Below, piece after piece: positions 33,281-42,295 of a stretch of DNA of 64,000 nucleotides. The notes under the pieces were generated by a model that saw only the letters and a list, made by a program, of their open reading frames with translations, did no database searches and was not told the DNA's origin. Position numbers and translations under genes: made by a program. Source of the stretch: Halospina denitrificans (lineage in GTDB: Bacteria; Pseudomonadota; Gammaproteobacteria; Pseudomonadales; Oleiphilaceae); assembly GCF_004364635.1 (NCBI RefSeq), contig NZ_SOAX01000001.1, forward strand, positions 248,001 through 312,000. The letters are read 5' to 3'. Each line of letters starts with the position of its first letter. Position 1 is the first letter of the stretch.

Positions 33281-35284
33281 ATGAAGGAACGGACCCGGCG
33301 TGAGGCACAGGAGGCGCGCGATCCGCTCAGCCACTGGCCGGTGCTGCTCAGGCGTGGGCCGCTGCTTATTGCATTGCTTTATGCGATGGTCGGGGTCCTG
33401 TGGATCCTGTCCAGTGATTACTGGGCTGAAACGCTGGTCTCAAACCCTGACCTCCTCGGAGTGATCCAGACCTGGAAAGGCATTACCTTTATTGGCGTCA
33501 CAGCCCTGGCGCTGTATGTCGCCATGCGCAGCCTTTACCACGCCATTGCGGTGATCAACCGAAAAGTCGAGGAGCGTGAGACCCGCTTCTCGGAGATGGC
33601 GCAGTACATTCCGGAGGTGTTCTGGATCTGGGATCCGTCGAGGGAGAAACTCAGCTACGTCAGCCCTGCCTTCGAGACGATATGGGGGGAGTCGGTCGAC
33701 TCCATTCTTGACGATCCCAATCTCTGGCTGAATTCCATCCACCCCCAGGATCGTAAACGCGTGCTTGAGGGATTACGGTACAGCCGTACCCATTACCAGA
33801 CCATCAGCCAGCAGTATCGGATCCAAAGGGCGGATGGTGCCTGGCGGTGGGTTCAGGAACGGACCTATCCGATATGCTGCGAGAACAACAGCCTTGAGCG
33901 GCTGATTGGTGTTGTCGAGGATATTACCGAGCAGCGCTACCAGCAGGAAGCACTCCATGAGGCGGCTCATTATGATCGCCTGACCGGGCTGCCGAACCGC
34001 TATTACTTCCATGAACGGCTGGAACAGCAATGCCATGATTCCATGGCGAATCACGGGCAGTTTGCGTTACTGCTGATCGACCTGGACCGCTTCAAGAACA
34101 TCAATGACTCTCTGGGGCACAGTGCCGGCGACGAACTGCTTCGCCAGGTTTCCAGACGTCTGCATCTGGTCATGGAGCAGCGCGGGTTTATCGCGCGGCT
34201 GGGGGGTGATGAGTTCGCCATCCTTCTCTCGCGGAAACGCGACTGCGAAAATCGCGAAGCGCTGATCCGGGAGTTGATCGATAGCCTTTCCCGCCCTTAT
34301 CGGATTCAGGATGAGAGCTCCTTCATGACGCTGAGCATCGGCGTTGCCCTGTTCCCGGCCGATGGCAGCGACGTCGAGAACCTCATGCGAAGTGTCGATG
34401 TGGCTATGTACAGCGCCAAGCGCTCCGGACGTAATCAGTGGTGCTATTTCCACCAGAGTCAGGACGAATCAAGCCCGGAACGCCTGCGTCTGGAAGCGGA
34501 TATACACCAGGCGGTCAAGCGTCAGGAGTTCGAATTGCATTATCAGGCACAGTTCAGTGCCTGTGGCCGGCGCATGAACGGCACTGAGTGCCTGCTCCGC
34601 TGGCAGCACCCGGAACGGGGAATGGTTTCGCCGGGCGAGTTCATTCCGCTGCTCGAGGAAACCGGCCTGATCGCGGAAGTCGGGATTTTCGTTATTGAGC
34701 AGGCCTGTCGTTCCATACGGGGCTGGCGGGAACAGGGGTTGCCCGAGGATTTCTCCGTCGCGGTGAATATCTCTGCCCGGCAGCTGAGCGATGAGTACCT
34801 GCTTTCAGAGACGGAGCGGTTGATGGAAGCCTATGATGTGCCGCCCGGTATGCTGGAACTGGAGCTTACGGAAACCTCGCTGATGGAGGAGCCGACCCAT
34901 GCACGGCGGCTCTTCGAGGGACTCAGGGCTATTGGCGTGCGGATTGCCATCGATGATTTCGGGACGGGCTACTCAAGCCTGAACTACCTGCGCGAGTTTG
35001 CCCCGGACATTCTCAAGATCGACAAGAGCTTCGTGGATCCCATTGTGGAAAGCACCCGGGACCGCGACCTGGTGGCGGGCATCATTCAGCTCGCCCATAC
35101 CCTCAGGATCAAGGTTGTCGGTGAAGGAATCGAGGAAGAGGCCCAGAGAGCCATTCTGGAAGAGGTCGGGTGCGACTGGATCCAGGGCTACCTGCTGGCC
35201 CGGCCGCAACCCATTACTGAATTTGAGCAGCTAATGGTCGATTACGGGGTTATTCAGGGGGATACTGTTCAAACATCGCCCTGA
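33281..35284 (+). CDS. PAS-GGDEF-EAL protein (cyclic di-GMP turnover)
   Basis: About 667 residues. Two N-terminal transmembrane helices (about 20-75) precede a PAS domain (FSEMAQYIPEVFWIWDPS, with a PAC segment WRWVQERTYPI). The GGDEF domain has the intact RLGGDEFAILLS. The EAL domain reads ECLLRWQHPERG in place of EALLRW, so the catalytic Glu is kept, and DDFGTGYSSLNYL and KIDKSFVDPI are present. Both cyclase and phosphodiesterase activities are possible. GGGAG precedes the ATG. Its 3' end overlaps the convergent DUF4136 gene by 35 bases. Confidence 0.9.
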   Translation: MKERTRREAQEARDPLSHWPVLLRRGPLLIALLYAMVGVLWILSSDYWAETLVSNPDLLGVIQTWKGITFIGVTALALYVAMRSLYHAIAVINRKVEERETRFSEMAQYIPEVFWIWDPSREKLSYVSPAFETIWGESVDSILDDPNLWLNSIHPQDRKRVLEGLRYSRTHYQTISQQYRIQRADGAWRWVQERTYPICCENNSLERLIGVVEDITEQRYQQEALHEAAHYDRLTGLPNRYYFHERLEQQCHDSMANHGQFALLLIDLDRFKNINDSLGHSAGDELLRQVSRRLHLVMEQRGFIARLGGDEFAILLSRKRDCENREALIRELIDSLSRPYRIQDESSFMTLSIGVALFPADGSDVENLMRSVDVAMYSAKRSGRNQWCYFHQSQDESSPERLRLEADIHQAVKRQEFELHYQAQFSACGRRMNGTECLLRWQHPERGMVSPGEFIPLLEETGLIAEVGIFVIEQACRSIRGWREQGLPEDFSVAVNISARQLSDEYLLSETERLMEAYDVPPGMLELELTETSLMEEPTHARRLFEGLRAIGVRIAIDDFGTGYSSLNYLREFAPDILKIDKSFVDPIVESTRDRDLVAGIIQLAHTLRIKVVGEGIEEEAQRAILEEVGCDWIQGYLLARPQPITEFEQLMVDYGVIQGDTVQTSP

Positions 35285-35819
35285 CCACCCGATTGATCAG
35301 CGTCTGGCGCTGATCCGCAGTCATGCTGTCCGTCAGGTTGCGGGCGGCCCTGCCCTGCCAGACAACCTGCTCCGCCTGCGGGTCCACAAGTTCCACAACC
35401 AGCTGGCCTTCCTTGATTTCCCGGGACTCCACAGGGCTGTGCGCCATTCCAAAGGTGAAGGGGTTGCTGCCGAAGCCGAAACCCAGCCCGAAATTGGGCC
35501 CCCGGGATTCCAGGCGGCGTTCCTGCTCGATGCGGTAACGGACGGTCAGCGCGGGTGACGCCCCGGCCTCCGCTCGGACAAAGCCCTCCTTTTCCAGTTC
35601 CTTCTCCAGTGCGCGCTCAATCCGGGCTGCATCAAGGCTCTGTACCGATCCTTCCTCGCGCTCAGCGAAGCGGTAATGCTCGTACGTCTCGAAGCGGGCA
35701 TTGCTGTCAAAGTCGGTTGTGGCATATCGGGCACAACCGGTAAGAGCAAGAACCAGCATCAGTCCGAGGATCATCCGAATGAGACCGGTGCTGTGGGGCG
35801 CACTGCTGTTTGCGTTCAT
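35250..35819 (-). CDS. DUF4136 lipoprotein
   Basis: 189 residues. A type II signal peptide ends in the lipobox LTGC (LVLALTGCARYATT). The DUF4136 body has TYEHYRFAE, ARIERALEKELEKEGFVRAEAGASPALTVRYRI, GLGFGFG and VVELVDPQAEQVVWQGRA. Such proteins are outer-membrane-attached lipoproteins of unknown role. The end overlaps the GGDEF/EAL gene by 35 bases in convergent orientation. Confidence 0.85.
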   Translation of the reverse strand: MNANSSAPHSTGLIRMILGLMLVLALTGCARYATTDFDSNARFETYEHYRFAEREEGSVQSLDAARIERALEKELEKEGFVRAEAGASPALTVRYRIEQERRLESRGPNFGLGFGFGSNPFTFGMAHSPVESREIKEGQLVVELVDPQAEQVVWQGRAARNLTDSMTADQRQTLINRVVRAMFEQYPPE

Positions 35820-35980
35820 GATGTCACTCGACTGTGTAGGGTTGGTGTCAATTCGCCATCTCTATTCTTGCAGAAGCGAAGGGCCCCTCCAAGCGGGATG
35901 GCTGCAAAGCGGGTTTGGATCAGGCATTATCAATGGGTGGGAACTTGGAATTTCAACAATAAATGACTGGGTAAACCGCT

Positions 35981-36712
35981 ATGTGGTGGGGTAAACGACA
36001 GCAGTCTGACTCGTTCAAGCTCTCGGAACACGTTGTGGTACTGACCGGCGCCGGCATCAGCGCCGAAAGTGGGTTGTCCACATTCAGGGATAAGGGTGGC
36101 CTGTGGGAGCAGTTTGATATTGAGGACGTGGCGACGCCGGAAGCCTGGGCCCGTAACCAGGCGCAGGTGCGCGAATTCTACAACCAGCGCCGTCGCCAGG
36201 TGCTGGAGGCGGCCCCCAATCCGGGGCATCAGGCGCTGGTGGAACTGGAGCGTCGCTGCCGGGTCAGCGTGGTCACCCAGAATGTGGACGACCTGCATGA
36301 GCGGGCCGGGTCCGGTCATGTGCTGCACCTGCACGGCAGCATCCTCGAAGCGCGCAGCCATGTCGATCCCTCCGAGGTAATCCACCTCGGCGAGCGGGAT
36401 CTGACGCCGGACTGGACCTGCAGTTACGGTTACCCGCTGCGGCCCAACGTGGTCTGGTTCGGCGAGCCTGTGCCCGCCATGGAAGAGGCTGCGACCCTGG
36501 TCAGCCGTGCGGACCATCTGCTGGTGGTTGGATCCTCGCTGGGGGTCTACCCGGCGGCATCACTGGTGCAGTTTGCTCAGCCCGGGGTGCCGATCACGGT
36601 AGTGGACCCGGATGAACGCATGCATCTCCCCGGTGCCCGCGTCCTCCGAAAGCCGGCGAGCGAAGGGGTACCCGAATGGGTTAGCCGGTTCAAGGCGACA
36701 TTCACGATCTGA
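35981..36712 (+). CDS. Sir2-family NAD-dependent protein deacylase (zinc-site lacking)
   Basis: 243 residues. The Sir2 motifs GAGISAESGLSTFRDKGG, VVTQNVDDLHERAG and the catalytic His in LHLHGSI are intact, as are GSSLGVYPAA and the C-terminal VVDPDE. The expected four zinc-binding cysteines are absent: the region after LHGSI reads EARSHVDPSEVIHLGERD with a single later Cys, then LRPNVVWFGE. This matches a subgroup of zinc-less class III sirtuins. It removes acyl groups from lysines and makes O-acetyl-ADP-ribose, a substrate for the macrodomain protein at 7964-8500. Confidence 0.88.
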   Translation: MWWGKRQQSDSFKLSEHVVVLTGAGISAESGLSTFRDKGGLWEQFDIEDVATPEAWARNQAQVREFYNQRRRQVLEAAPNPGHQALVELERRCRVSVVTQNVDDLHERAGSGHVLHLHGSILEARSHVDPSEVIHLGERDLTPDWTCSYGYPLRPNVVWFGEPVPAMEEAATLVSRADHLLVVGSSLGVYPAASLVQFAQPGVPITVVDPDERMHLPGARVLRKPASEGVPEWVSRFKATFTI

Positions 36713-36782
36713 GCTGTGATCCCTGTCCCAGATTGTTAAAAAACGTTACACACGCCAGCCCGTCTGTTTTACTGTCAGACAT

Positions 36783-36798
36783 ATGAACGGTCGTTCAT
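36783..36798. promoter_or_regulatory. TetR-type operator upstream of the lipase operon
   Basis: ATGAACG, GT, CGTTCAT: a perfect 7-bp inverted repeat 57 bases before the start of the 36855 gene. Sites of this form (TGAACGnnCGTTCA) are typical for TetR-family repressors. The regulator gene is not adjacent. Confidence 0.55.
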
Positions 36799-36854
36799 GT
36801 TTAGAGCAACTCCTGCGACCGTAATAACAACAATGACAGCAAGACGGGATTACT

Positions 36855-37943
36855 ATGAGCGGCTGGAAAATGGCCAGCATCGCGGTTGTTGCCGTGCTGG
36901 GCGGGTCCGTACTGGGTCTTTACTGGGTAACCGGCACTCCCCCTGACGACCAAGGCACGCATGCCGGGAACCGTGAAACCGTCCCCGCCCCGGAGCCCCC
37001 AACCGGGCAGCAGGCGGCGGAACCGGCGGAGGCGGAACCTCCCGGCCCGGAGCGCCAGATCGCCAATGAGTTTGCCCGCGTGGCGGATGCCTACGAAGCG
37101 GGGTCGCAGTATCCCGCCTATTCCTTTCCCATCAGCGAAGAACACCTTCAGGACTACGCGTACAACCAGTACTCGCCGGTCGTAACGCCTGTGTCGGATG
37201 GCGGCGATACCGCGCGCCTCTCCGTGGAACTTGAACAACTCCATTTCGAAAAGGGCAACCCCATCCTGGGAACGGCTACCGTTTCTGGCGATGCGGCCGC
37301 GGATCTCACGGTCAATGAAGTCAGCGTCAGGGATCCCGCGGGGCAGTCCCTGTACCGGCAATCTCTGGAGGCCGAAAGCGATGGTGAGTACGAACTCGTG
37401 ATCCGGCCTTCCGGGTCAGAAGCGTCCGAGTGGCCGGTGGAACTGATGGTGATGGTTTCCGGGTCGTTCCGGGGCCAGGACGTGGATGCCGTGGCACCGC
37501 TTCGTTACAACGACCCCGTGGGCGAGGTGGCGTCCGTGGGGGATGCGAGGGTTGAGGGGGCGCATCTGATCATCCCGGTGGAGGTGGATGTCGACGGTGA
37601 GGGCGACTACGCCATTTCCGGCAACCTGTATTCCCGGGATGGCGAGCCTCTCATCCATATTGAGCATGAAGCACGCCTGTCTGGATTTGATAACGGCACG
37701 AAACTGCGCATCCACCGCCAGGCCCTGGAGGCCAAGGGCAACGAGGGGCCCTATGAGCTGGGCGACCTGAGGCTCAGAAAGCTGCCCGCCCACCCCGGCG
37801 ATCGTACCAGCTACGGCCCCCGCCTTGAGAAGCGCTTTAACGTCGAGGGTGCTTCCTTCGATGAGTACAGCGATACCACCTATGAAGATCCGATGCGCGA
37901 GGCCCGGCTTGAATTCCTCCGCAAAGCCGCGGAGGAGCTCTAG
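36855..37943 (+). CDS. Membrane-anchored periplasmic protein upstream of lipase, unknown
   Basis: 362 residues. An N-terminal anchor (MASIAVVAVLGGSVLGLYWV) is followed by a Pro/Glu-rich linker (about 25-65), then a helical segment and beta-rich sequence. The latter has LSVELEQLHFEKGNPILGTATVSG and IPVEVDVDGEGDYAISGNLYSRDGEPLIHIEHEARL. I do not recognise a family with certainty. Its arrangement of anchor, linker and globular part, just ahead of a lipase gene, is like that of lipase-specific foldases, but the Lif signature is not seen. It may be a folding or secretion helper for the lipase. Confidence 0.6.
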   Translation: MSGWKMASIAVVAVLGGSVLGLYWVTGTPPDDQGTHAGNRETVPAPEPPTGQQAAEPAEAEPPGPERQIANEFARVADAYEAGSQYPAYSFPISEEHLQDYAYNQYSPVVTPVSDGGDTARLSVELEQLHFEKGNPILGTATVSGDAAADLTVNEVSVRDPAGQSLYRQSLEAESDGEYELVIRPSGSEASEWPVELMVMVSGSFRGQDVDAVAPLRYNDPVGEVASVGDARVEGAHLIIPVEVDVDGEGDYAISGNLYSRDGEPLIHIEHEARLSGFDNGTKLRIHRQALEAKGNEGPYELGDLRLRKLPAHPGDRTSYGPRLEKRFNVEGASFDEYSDTTYEDPMREARLEFLRKAAEEL

Positions 37944-38023
37944 CCGGGCGCTCCGCGACGGTGCGACCAGGGAAGGAACAAACACAACAGGGCCATGACG
38001 ACAACAATAACGGAGGAAACATC

Positions 38024-39085
38024 ATGAAAAGCCTGAAACTGATGGCACTGTGCCTGCTGGTCATCGCGACCGGCACGGCACATGCGCAACTTGCCGGCAA
38101 GAACGTGATACTGGTTCACGGACTGCAGGCGGATGATCTGGCTGATAACCCGGCCAACCAGCAGGAAATCGATCAGAATGGTGACGCCTACTGGCAGGCG
38201 TTCTGGGCCTCCCGTGCCGAGGCGCGGATTGACTGGGGCAGCCACGAGCGTGTGGAAGGCAAAACCGCCCAGCGGGCCTTCCAGCAGATGGTTGAGATCT
38301 CCCAGCAGGGCCTGTGCAACCAGGGCTGCATTCTGGTGACGCATTCCACGGGGGACCTGGTGGGTCGCTACATTCTCGCCAACCAGGAGCGCTGGCTCAG
38401 CAATGCCGGCTACCAGCCGCTGAACATCATCACTTCTCTCGATTTCGCCGGTGCCGGTGGTGGTTCTGAGCTTGCGGATCTGGCGGTAACGGCCGCCTAT
38501 GCCGATGGCTTCAGTGATGAGGCGATCAAGCTGGCGGTAACAGCCTACATCGGCACGGAGCCAACGCCGGATAACCTCGGTGTTCTGCGCGATCTGCAGC
38601 CCGCAGTTGCACGCAACCTGGCGATCTCGCCCAATAACGTTCCCCGCCTGCGTTTTGTTGGTGCTGGCTCGGACTATTACGGGCTGACGGGATCTTTCCT
38701 GCCGGGTGAGGACGACGGCGTGGTCGCGCTTCACTCGACCTGCGGCGGGACCCAGGTCGGAAGCTACGAGAGCTGCGTGAGCGATGTACGGCTCGATGGC
38801 AAGCGGACCAGCGTGGATGCGCCGAACGCACTGTATTACAACCATTACCCCATCCTCATGGGGGAAAAGGTTGATCACGGGCAGGTGATCAATACCGAGT
38901 CCGGCAACACCCTGACTTACGCCAACAACGGTCTGAGCTTCTCGGGCGTGGATGTCAATTTCGACACCGAGACCTATCAGGAACGTCCCTGGTGGAAGTT
39001 CTGGGGCAGTGCTGACACCTACCAGGTGGTGAGCGATTCCGAGCAGTCCAGCGTTTCAGGGCTGGTGTACGACACCCTGAACTGA
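38024..39085 (+). CDS. Secreted lipase (alpha/beta hydrolase)
   Basis: 353 residues with a signal peptide (LMALCLLVIATGTAHA). NVILVHGLQADD supplies the oxyanion loop. The nucleophile elbow is ILVTHSTGDLVGRYI, i.e. T-H-S-T-G instead of the usual G-H-S-x-G. The acid is probably in LPGEDDGVVAL, and the base His is the one in YYNHYP or VDHGQV. GGAGGAAAC precedes the ATG at 38024. The anchored protein just upstream, 80 bases away, is likely co-expressed. A hairpin follows the stop. Confidence 0.78.
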   Translation: MKSLKLMALCLLVIATGTAHAQLAGKNVILVHGLQADDLADNPANQQEIDQNGDAYWQAFWASRAEARIDWGSHERVEGKTAQRAFQQMVEISQQGLCNQGCILVTHSTGDLVGRYILANQERWLSNAGYQPLNIITSLDFAGAGGGSELADLAVTAAYADGFSDEAIKLAVTAYIGTEPTPDNLGVLRDLQPAVARNLAISPNNVPRLRFVGAGSDYYGLTGSFLPGEDDGVVALHSTCGGTQVGSYESCVSDVRLDGKRTSVDAPNALYYNHYPILMGEKVDHGQVINTESGNTLTYANNGLSFSGVDVNFDTETYQERPWWKFWGSADTYQVVSDSEQSSVSGLVYDTLN

Positions 39086-39094
39086 TCCGCTGCG

Positions 39095-39119
39095 GAGGGG
39101 TCGCACAGGCTGCGGCCCC

Positions 39120-39121
<2 letters not shown>
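39095..39121 (+). terminator. Hairpin after the lipase gene
   Basis: GAGGGG-T-CGCA (39095-39105), loop CAGGC, TGCG-G-CCCCTC (39111-39121), with one internal mismatch. It lies between the convergent lipase and tonB genes and overlaps the tonB stop codon. There is no T-tract, so its strength is uncertain. Confidence 0.45.
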
Positions 39122-39949
<828 letters not shown>

Positions 39950-39953
<4 letters not shown>

Positions 39954-40360
39954 TCGGGTTCCGTGAGCAGAATGACCTCGGGATGCCCCGCGTCCGCGAG
40001 TCTGTCGAACAGCGCTTCGAGTTCGCCCATGGATAGATCCCGCTCCACCCCCAGGCGCAGTCGTTGCTCCGGGTTGTAATCCGGCAGGGCTGTTGCGAGC
40101 TTCGTTCGCGCAATCGCCTCGCCGTGAAAGCGCAGGCTGCCATCGCTTTCCACCACCAGGTCAATGTTGGGGCGCTGGTCGCTGGTTTCGGCCTGGGACC
40201 CCGGCAATGGTGGTATCTCGTCCCGGAGGATGATGCCCGCGATCAGGAAGAACATCAGCAGCAGGAACACCACGTTAATCAGCGGAAGCAGCCCTTCCTC
40301 AAGGCGTTCCGTGAGGGACCCGCCGGTGTCCTGCTCCGGGAAGAAGGGGTTGGGCATCAT
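39950..40360 (-). CDS. exbD: ExbD, second copy in operon
   Basis: 136 residues with a single N-terminal transmembrane helix ([20 protein letters not shown]) and the conserved ionisable residue region before it. The periplasmic domain follows, with [18 protein letters not shown]. It overlaps the first exbD copy and tonB by 4 bases each, giving tight coupling in the order exbB-exbD-exbD-tonB. ExbD dimers span the ExbB pentamer and use proton flow. Confidence 0.9.
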
Positions 40361-40758
40361 GGGGCTTCACCTGCGTCCTTCTGGTTCCGCTTCCAGGCAG
40401 GGTTGAGGCCAGCGGATTCAATGTGACCAAGCCAGCGGGTGAATTCGCCCAGAGGCGTTGATGGGCTGGTCTTCAGTATCACGGTATCGCCGCTGTACCC
40501 GGTCAGGCGGGTCCTGGCGCCGTCCGGGTCGACCCTTGAGCCGTTCCATTCCAGGCCGCTGTCAGTGAGGTGGAGTTCCGCCGGCTCCTGGTTCGGCTCG
40601 CTTGCCGCCTGTGGTGCGGGTGTTTCGAGTTCAAGCAGGCCCATGGGCTCCATACGCGAGCTGAGCATGAAGAAAAGCAAGAGGATGAAGACGACGTCGA
40701 TCAGCGGCGTCAGACGGATGGGCATCCGTCTCGCCGCACGGGGTTCAAGCCATTGCAT
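40357..40758 (-). CDS. exbD: ExbD, first copy in operon
   Basis: About 133 residues. MPIRLTPLIDVVFILLLFFMLSSRM carries the essential Asp of the ExbD helix. The periplasmic part has ELHLTDSGLEWNG and DTVILKTSPSTPLGEFTRWL. The ATG at 40758 overlaps the exbB stop by 14 bases; a TTG four codons upstream is possible. Two distinct exbD genes after one exbB suggest that the complex may contain an ExbD heterodimer. Confidence 0.9.
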   Translation of the reverse strand: MQWLEPRAARRMPIRLTPLIDVVFILLLFFMLSSRMEPMGLLELETPAPQAASEPNQEPAELHLTDSGLEWNGSRVDPDGARTRLTGYSGDTVILKTSPSTPLGEFTRWLGHIESAGLNPAWKRNQKDAGEAP

Positions 40759-41485
40759 GGCGCCTGGCAACCGGTTCAGCGCTGCTGTCCCCGGTCAGTT
40801 CCTTTTCCGGTGCCGGTGCGGTTTGCTGCTCTGTATCCGGAAGTTCGCGGCGGAAAACCCGGACCAGCAGGTCGTTGATGCGCTGCTGCGCGCGCCGGAG
40901 CCAGAATTCCATCCAGGCGGCAACCGCGGCGAAGGGAATGGCAATGGCCAGGCCCATCGCGGTGGTGGACAGCGCTTCGTAGATGCCACCGCTCAGCTCG
41001 CTGGGATTGGCCTGACCCTGGGCACTGGCCATGGCGTCAAACGCGGTCATCATGCCCATGACGGTCCCCAGCAGGCCAAGCAGTGGCGCCAGGGCCGCAA
41101 TGACTTCAAGAATCTTCAGAGGCGACTCGAAGGGCATGATCAGTCGCTGTGCGCGTCTTCCCACCTCGTCACGCAGGTTGGTTTCCGTCTCACCGGCGAG
41201 TCGCTGCTTCATGACAAACGCCAGAAGGCCCGCCAGAGGGTTGCGCATGCTGGTGAGTGAGCGCTGGGCCGAATGGGCGTCGCCGTCACACCATTGATCG
41301 ACAGCCCTGTAGACCTTGCCGGATGCCCGGGGAGCCTGGAGAACGCCGATGATCAGGGCGTAAAGCGCCGTGGCCAGGCCGATGACGGAAAGGCCCAGCA
41401 GTATGGCCATAACGGGGCCGCCCATGGCCAGGAGCTCGTGGATCGGGCCAGCGACCGCGGAAATGCTTGGTTCGGACTCGGACAT
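40745..41485 (-). CDS. exbB: ExbB (MotA/TolQ/ExbB proton channel)
   Basis: 246 residues with three transmembrane regions: VMAILLGLSVIGLATALYALI, ILEVIAALAPLLGLLGTVMGMMTAF (the core proton-channel helix) and YEALSTTAMGLAIAIPFAAVAAWMEFW. It forms the inner-membrane pentamer that energises TonB. No strong Shine-Dalgarno is seen at either ATG (41485 or 41506). A Fur box lies 45 bases upstream, so the operon is iron-regulated. Confidence 0.92.
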   Translation of the reverse strand: MSESEPSISAVAGPIHELLAMGGPVMAILLGLSVIGLATALYALIIGVLQAPRASGKVYRAVDQWCDGDAHSAQRSLTSMRNPLAGLLAFVMKQRLAGETETNLRDEVGRRAQRLIMPFESPLKILEVIAALAPLLGLLGTVMGMMTAFDAMASAQGQANPSELSGGIYEALSTTAMGLAIAIPFAAVAAWMEFWLRRAQQRINDLLVRVFRRELPDTEQQTAPAPEKELTGDSSAEPVARRHAMA

Positions 41486-41529
41486 ATGTTGGGGCAGCCA
41501 TGGCAATACGAAAGCGGATCAACCGTATC

Positions 41530-41550
41530 GAATGATAAAGATTATCATTC
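41530..41550. promoter_or_regulatory. Fur box upstream of exbB
   Basis: A perfect palindrome with 9-bp arms GAATGATAA (41530-41538) and TTATCATTC (41542-41550) around AGA. It closely follows the Fur consensus of overlapping GATAAT units. It stands 45 bases from the exbB start, so the exbB-exbD-exbD-tonB operon should be repressed when iron is sufficient. Confidence 0.85.
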
Positions 41551-41591
41551 AAAAATGGAAGACCCACATTCCGCTCGCCTTGCACTTCTCT

Positions 41592-42143
41592 TCAGTGAAG
41601 GTGGGTTCGGACTTCATCCGCGAACATGGACTTTTCATCCAGTTTTTCAGACACGCTGTCAATCAGGTCCAGATAGGTGCTGGATTCCCTGAACGACTCG
41701 GTCGCCGGCGCGAACACATTGCCCAGACTCGGCTGCATCGGGGTATCCGTTTCCGGGTCCGCCTCTTCACGCAGCTGGGTCAATTCCCGGAGCTCGGTGA
41801 CCACCCCCTGTCCCGGGTTGCGGATCTGCTCATAGGCACGGAAGAAAAGGCATCCGGGGGTGCCTACCTGCACGATGAGAGTATCCAGTGAATGGTCTTC
41901 ACCGTCGCGCTGGATGGTTGTCCACGCGGAGAAATACAGCATGACTGCGGGTGCATCCAGCTCTTCCCGGATGGCCCGGAGCGCGTCCTGCCAGCTGGTT
42001 GCGTCGGATTCGTCCTGAAATCCGCCGAGTACAAGCTGCACATTGTTGTCGTTGGCCAGCACTACAGCCGTTGGCGGTACATCGTACTCGCCCAGGATGC
42101 TCGCCTGGGCGATGGTGATGGCATCGTGCATCAGATCGGTCAC
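41592..42143 (-). CDS. Hypothetical protein, 183 residues
   Basis: No family recognised. Soluble, without a signal peptide, acidic. It opens with VTDLMHDAITIAQASILGEYDVPPTAVVLANDNNVQLVLGG, followed by DALRAIREELDAPAVMLYFSAWT and SLDTLIVQVGTPGCLFFRAYEQI. The alternation of strands and helices suggests a compact alpha/beta domain. GGGGGAGG precedes the GTG at 42143 by 5-6 bases, which makes this start better than one two codons upstream. The 3' end lies next to the Fur box, so it is not in the ExbB operon. Confidence 0.7.
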   Translation of the reverse strand: MTDLMHDAITIAQASILGEYDVPPTAVVLANDNNVQLVLGGFQDESDATSWQDALRAIREELDAPAVMLYFSAWTTIQRDGEDHSLDTLIVQVGTPGCLFFRAYEQIRNPGQGVVTELRELTQLREEADPETDTPMQPSLGNVFAPATESFRESSTYLDLIDSVSEKLDEKSMFADEVRTHLH

Positions 42144-42295
42144 AGGCACCTCCCCCTGTCGGGTCAGGTTATGAATCAGGACTCACCTCCAAGCATAGAC
42201 GCATTTACGGGGGAACTCGACCCCGGTTCAGTAACCGGGGTGGTTATGGCATAGTGAATCAGCCCGTTTTTCCCGCCATTTCAGAGGATTGTCAT

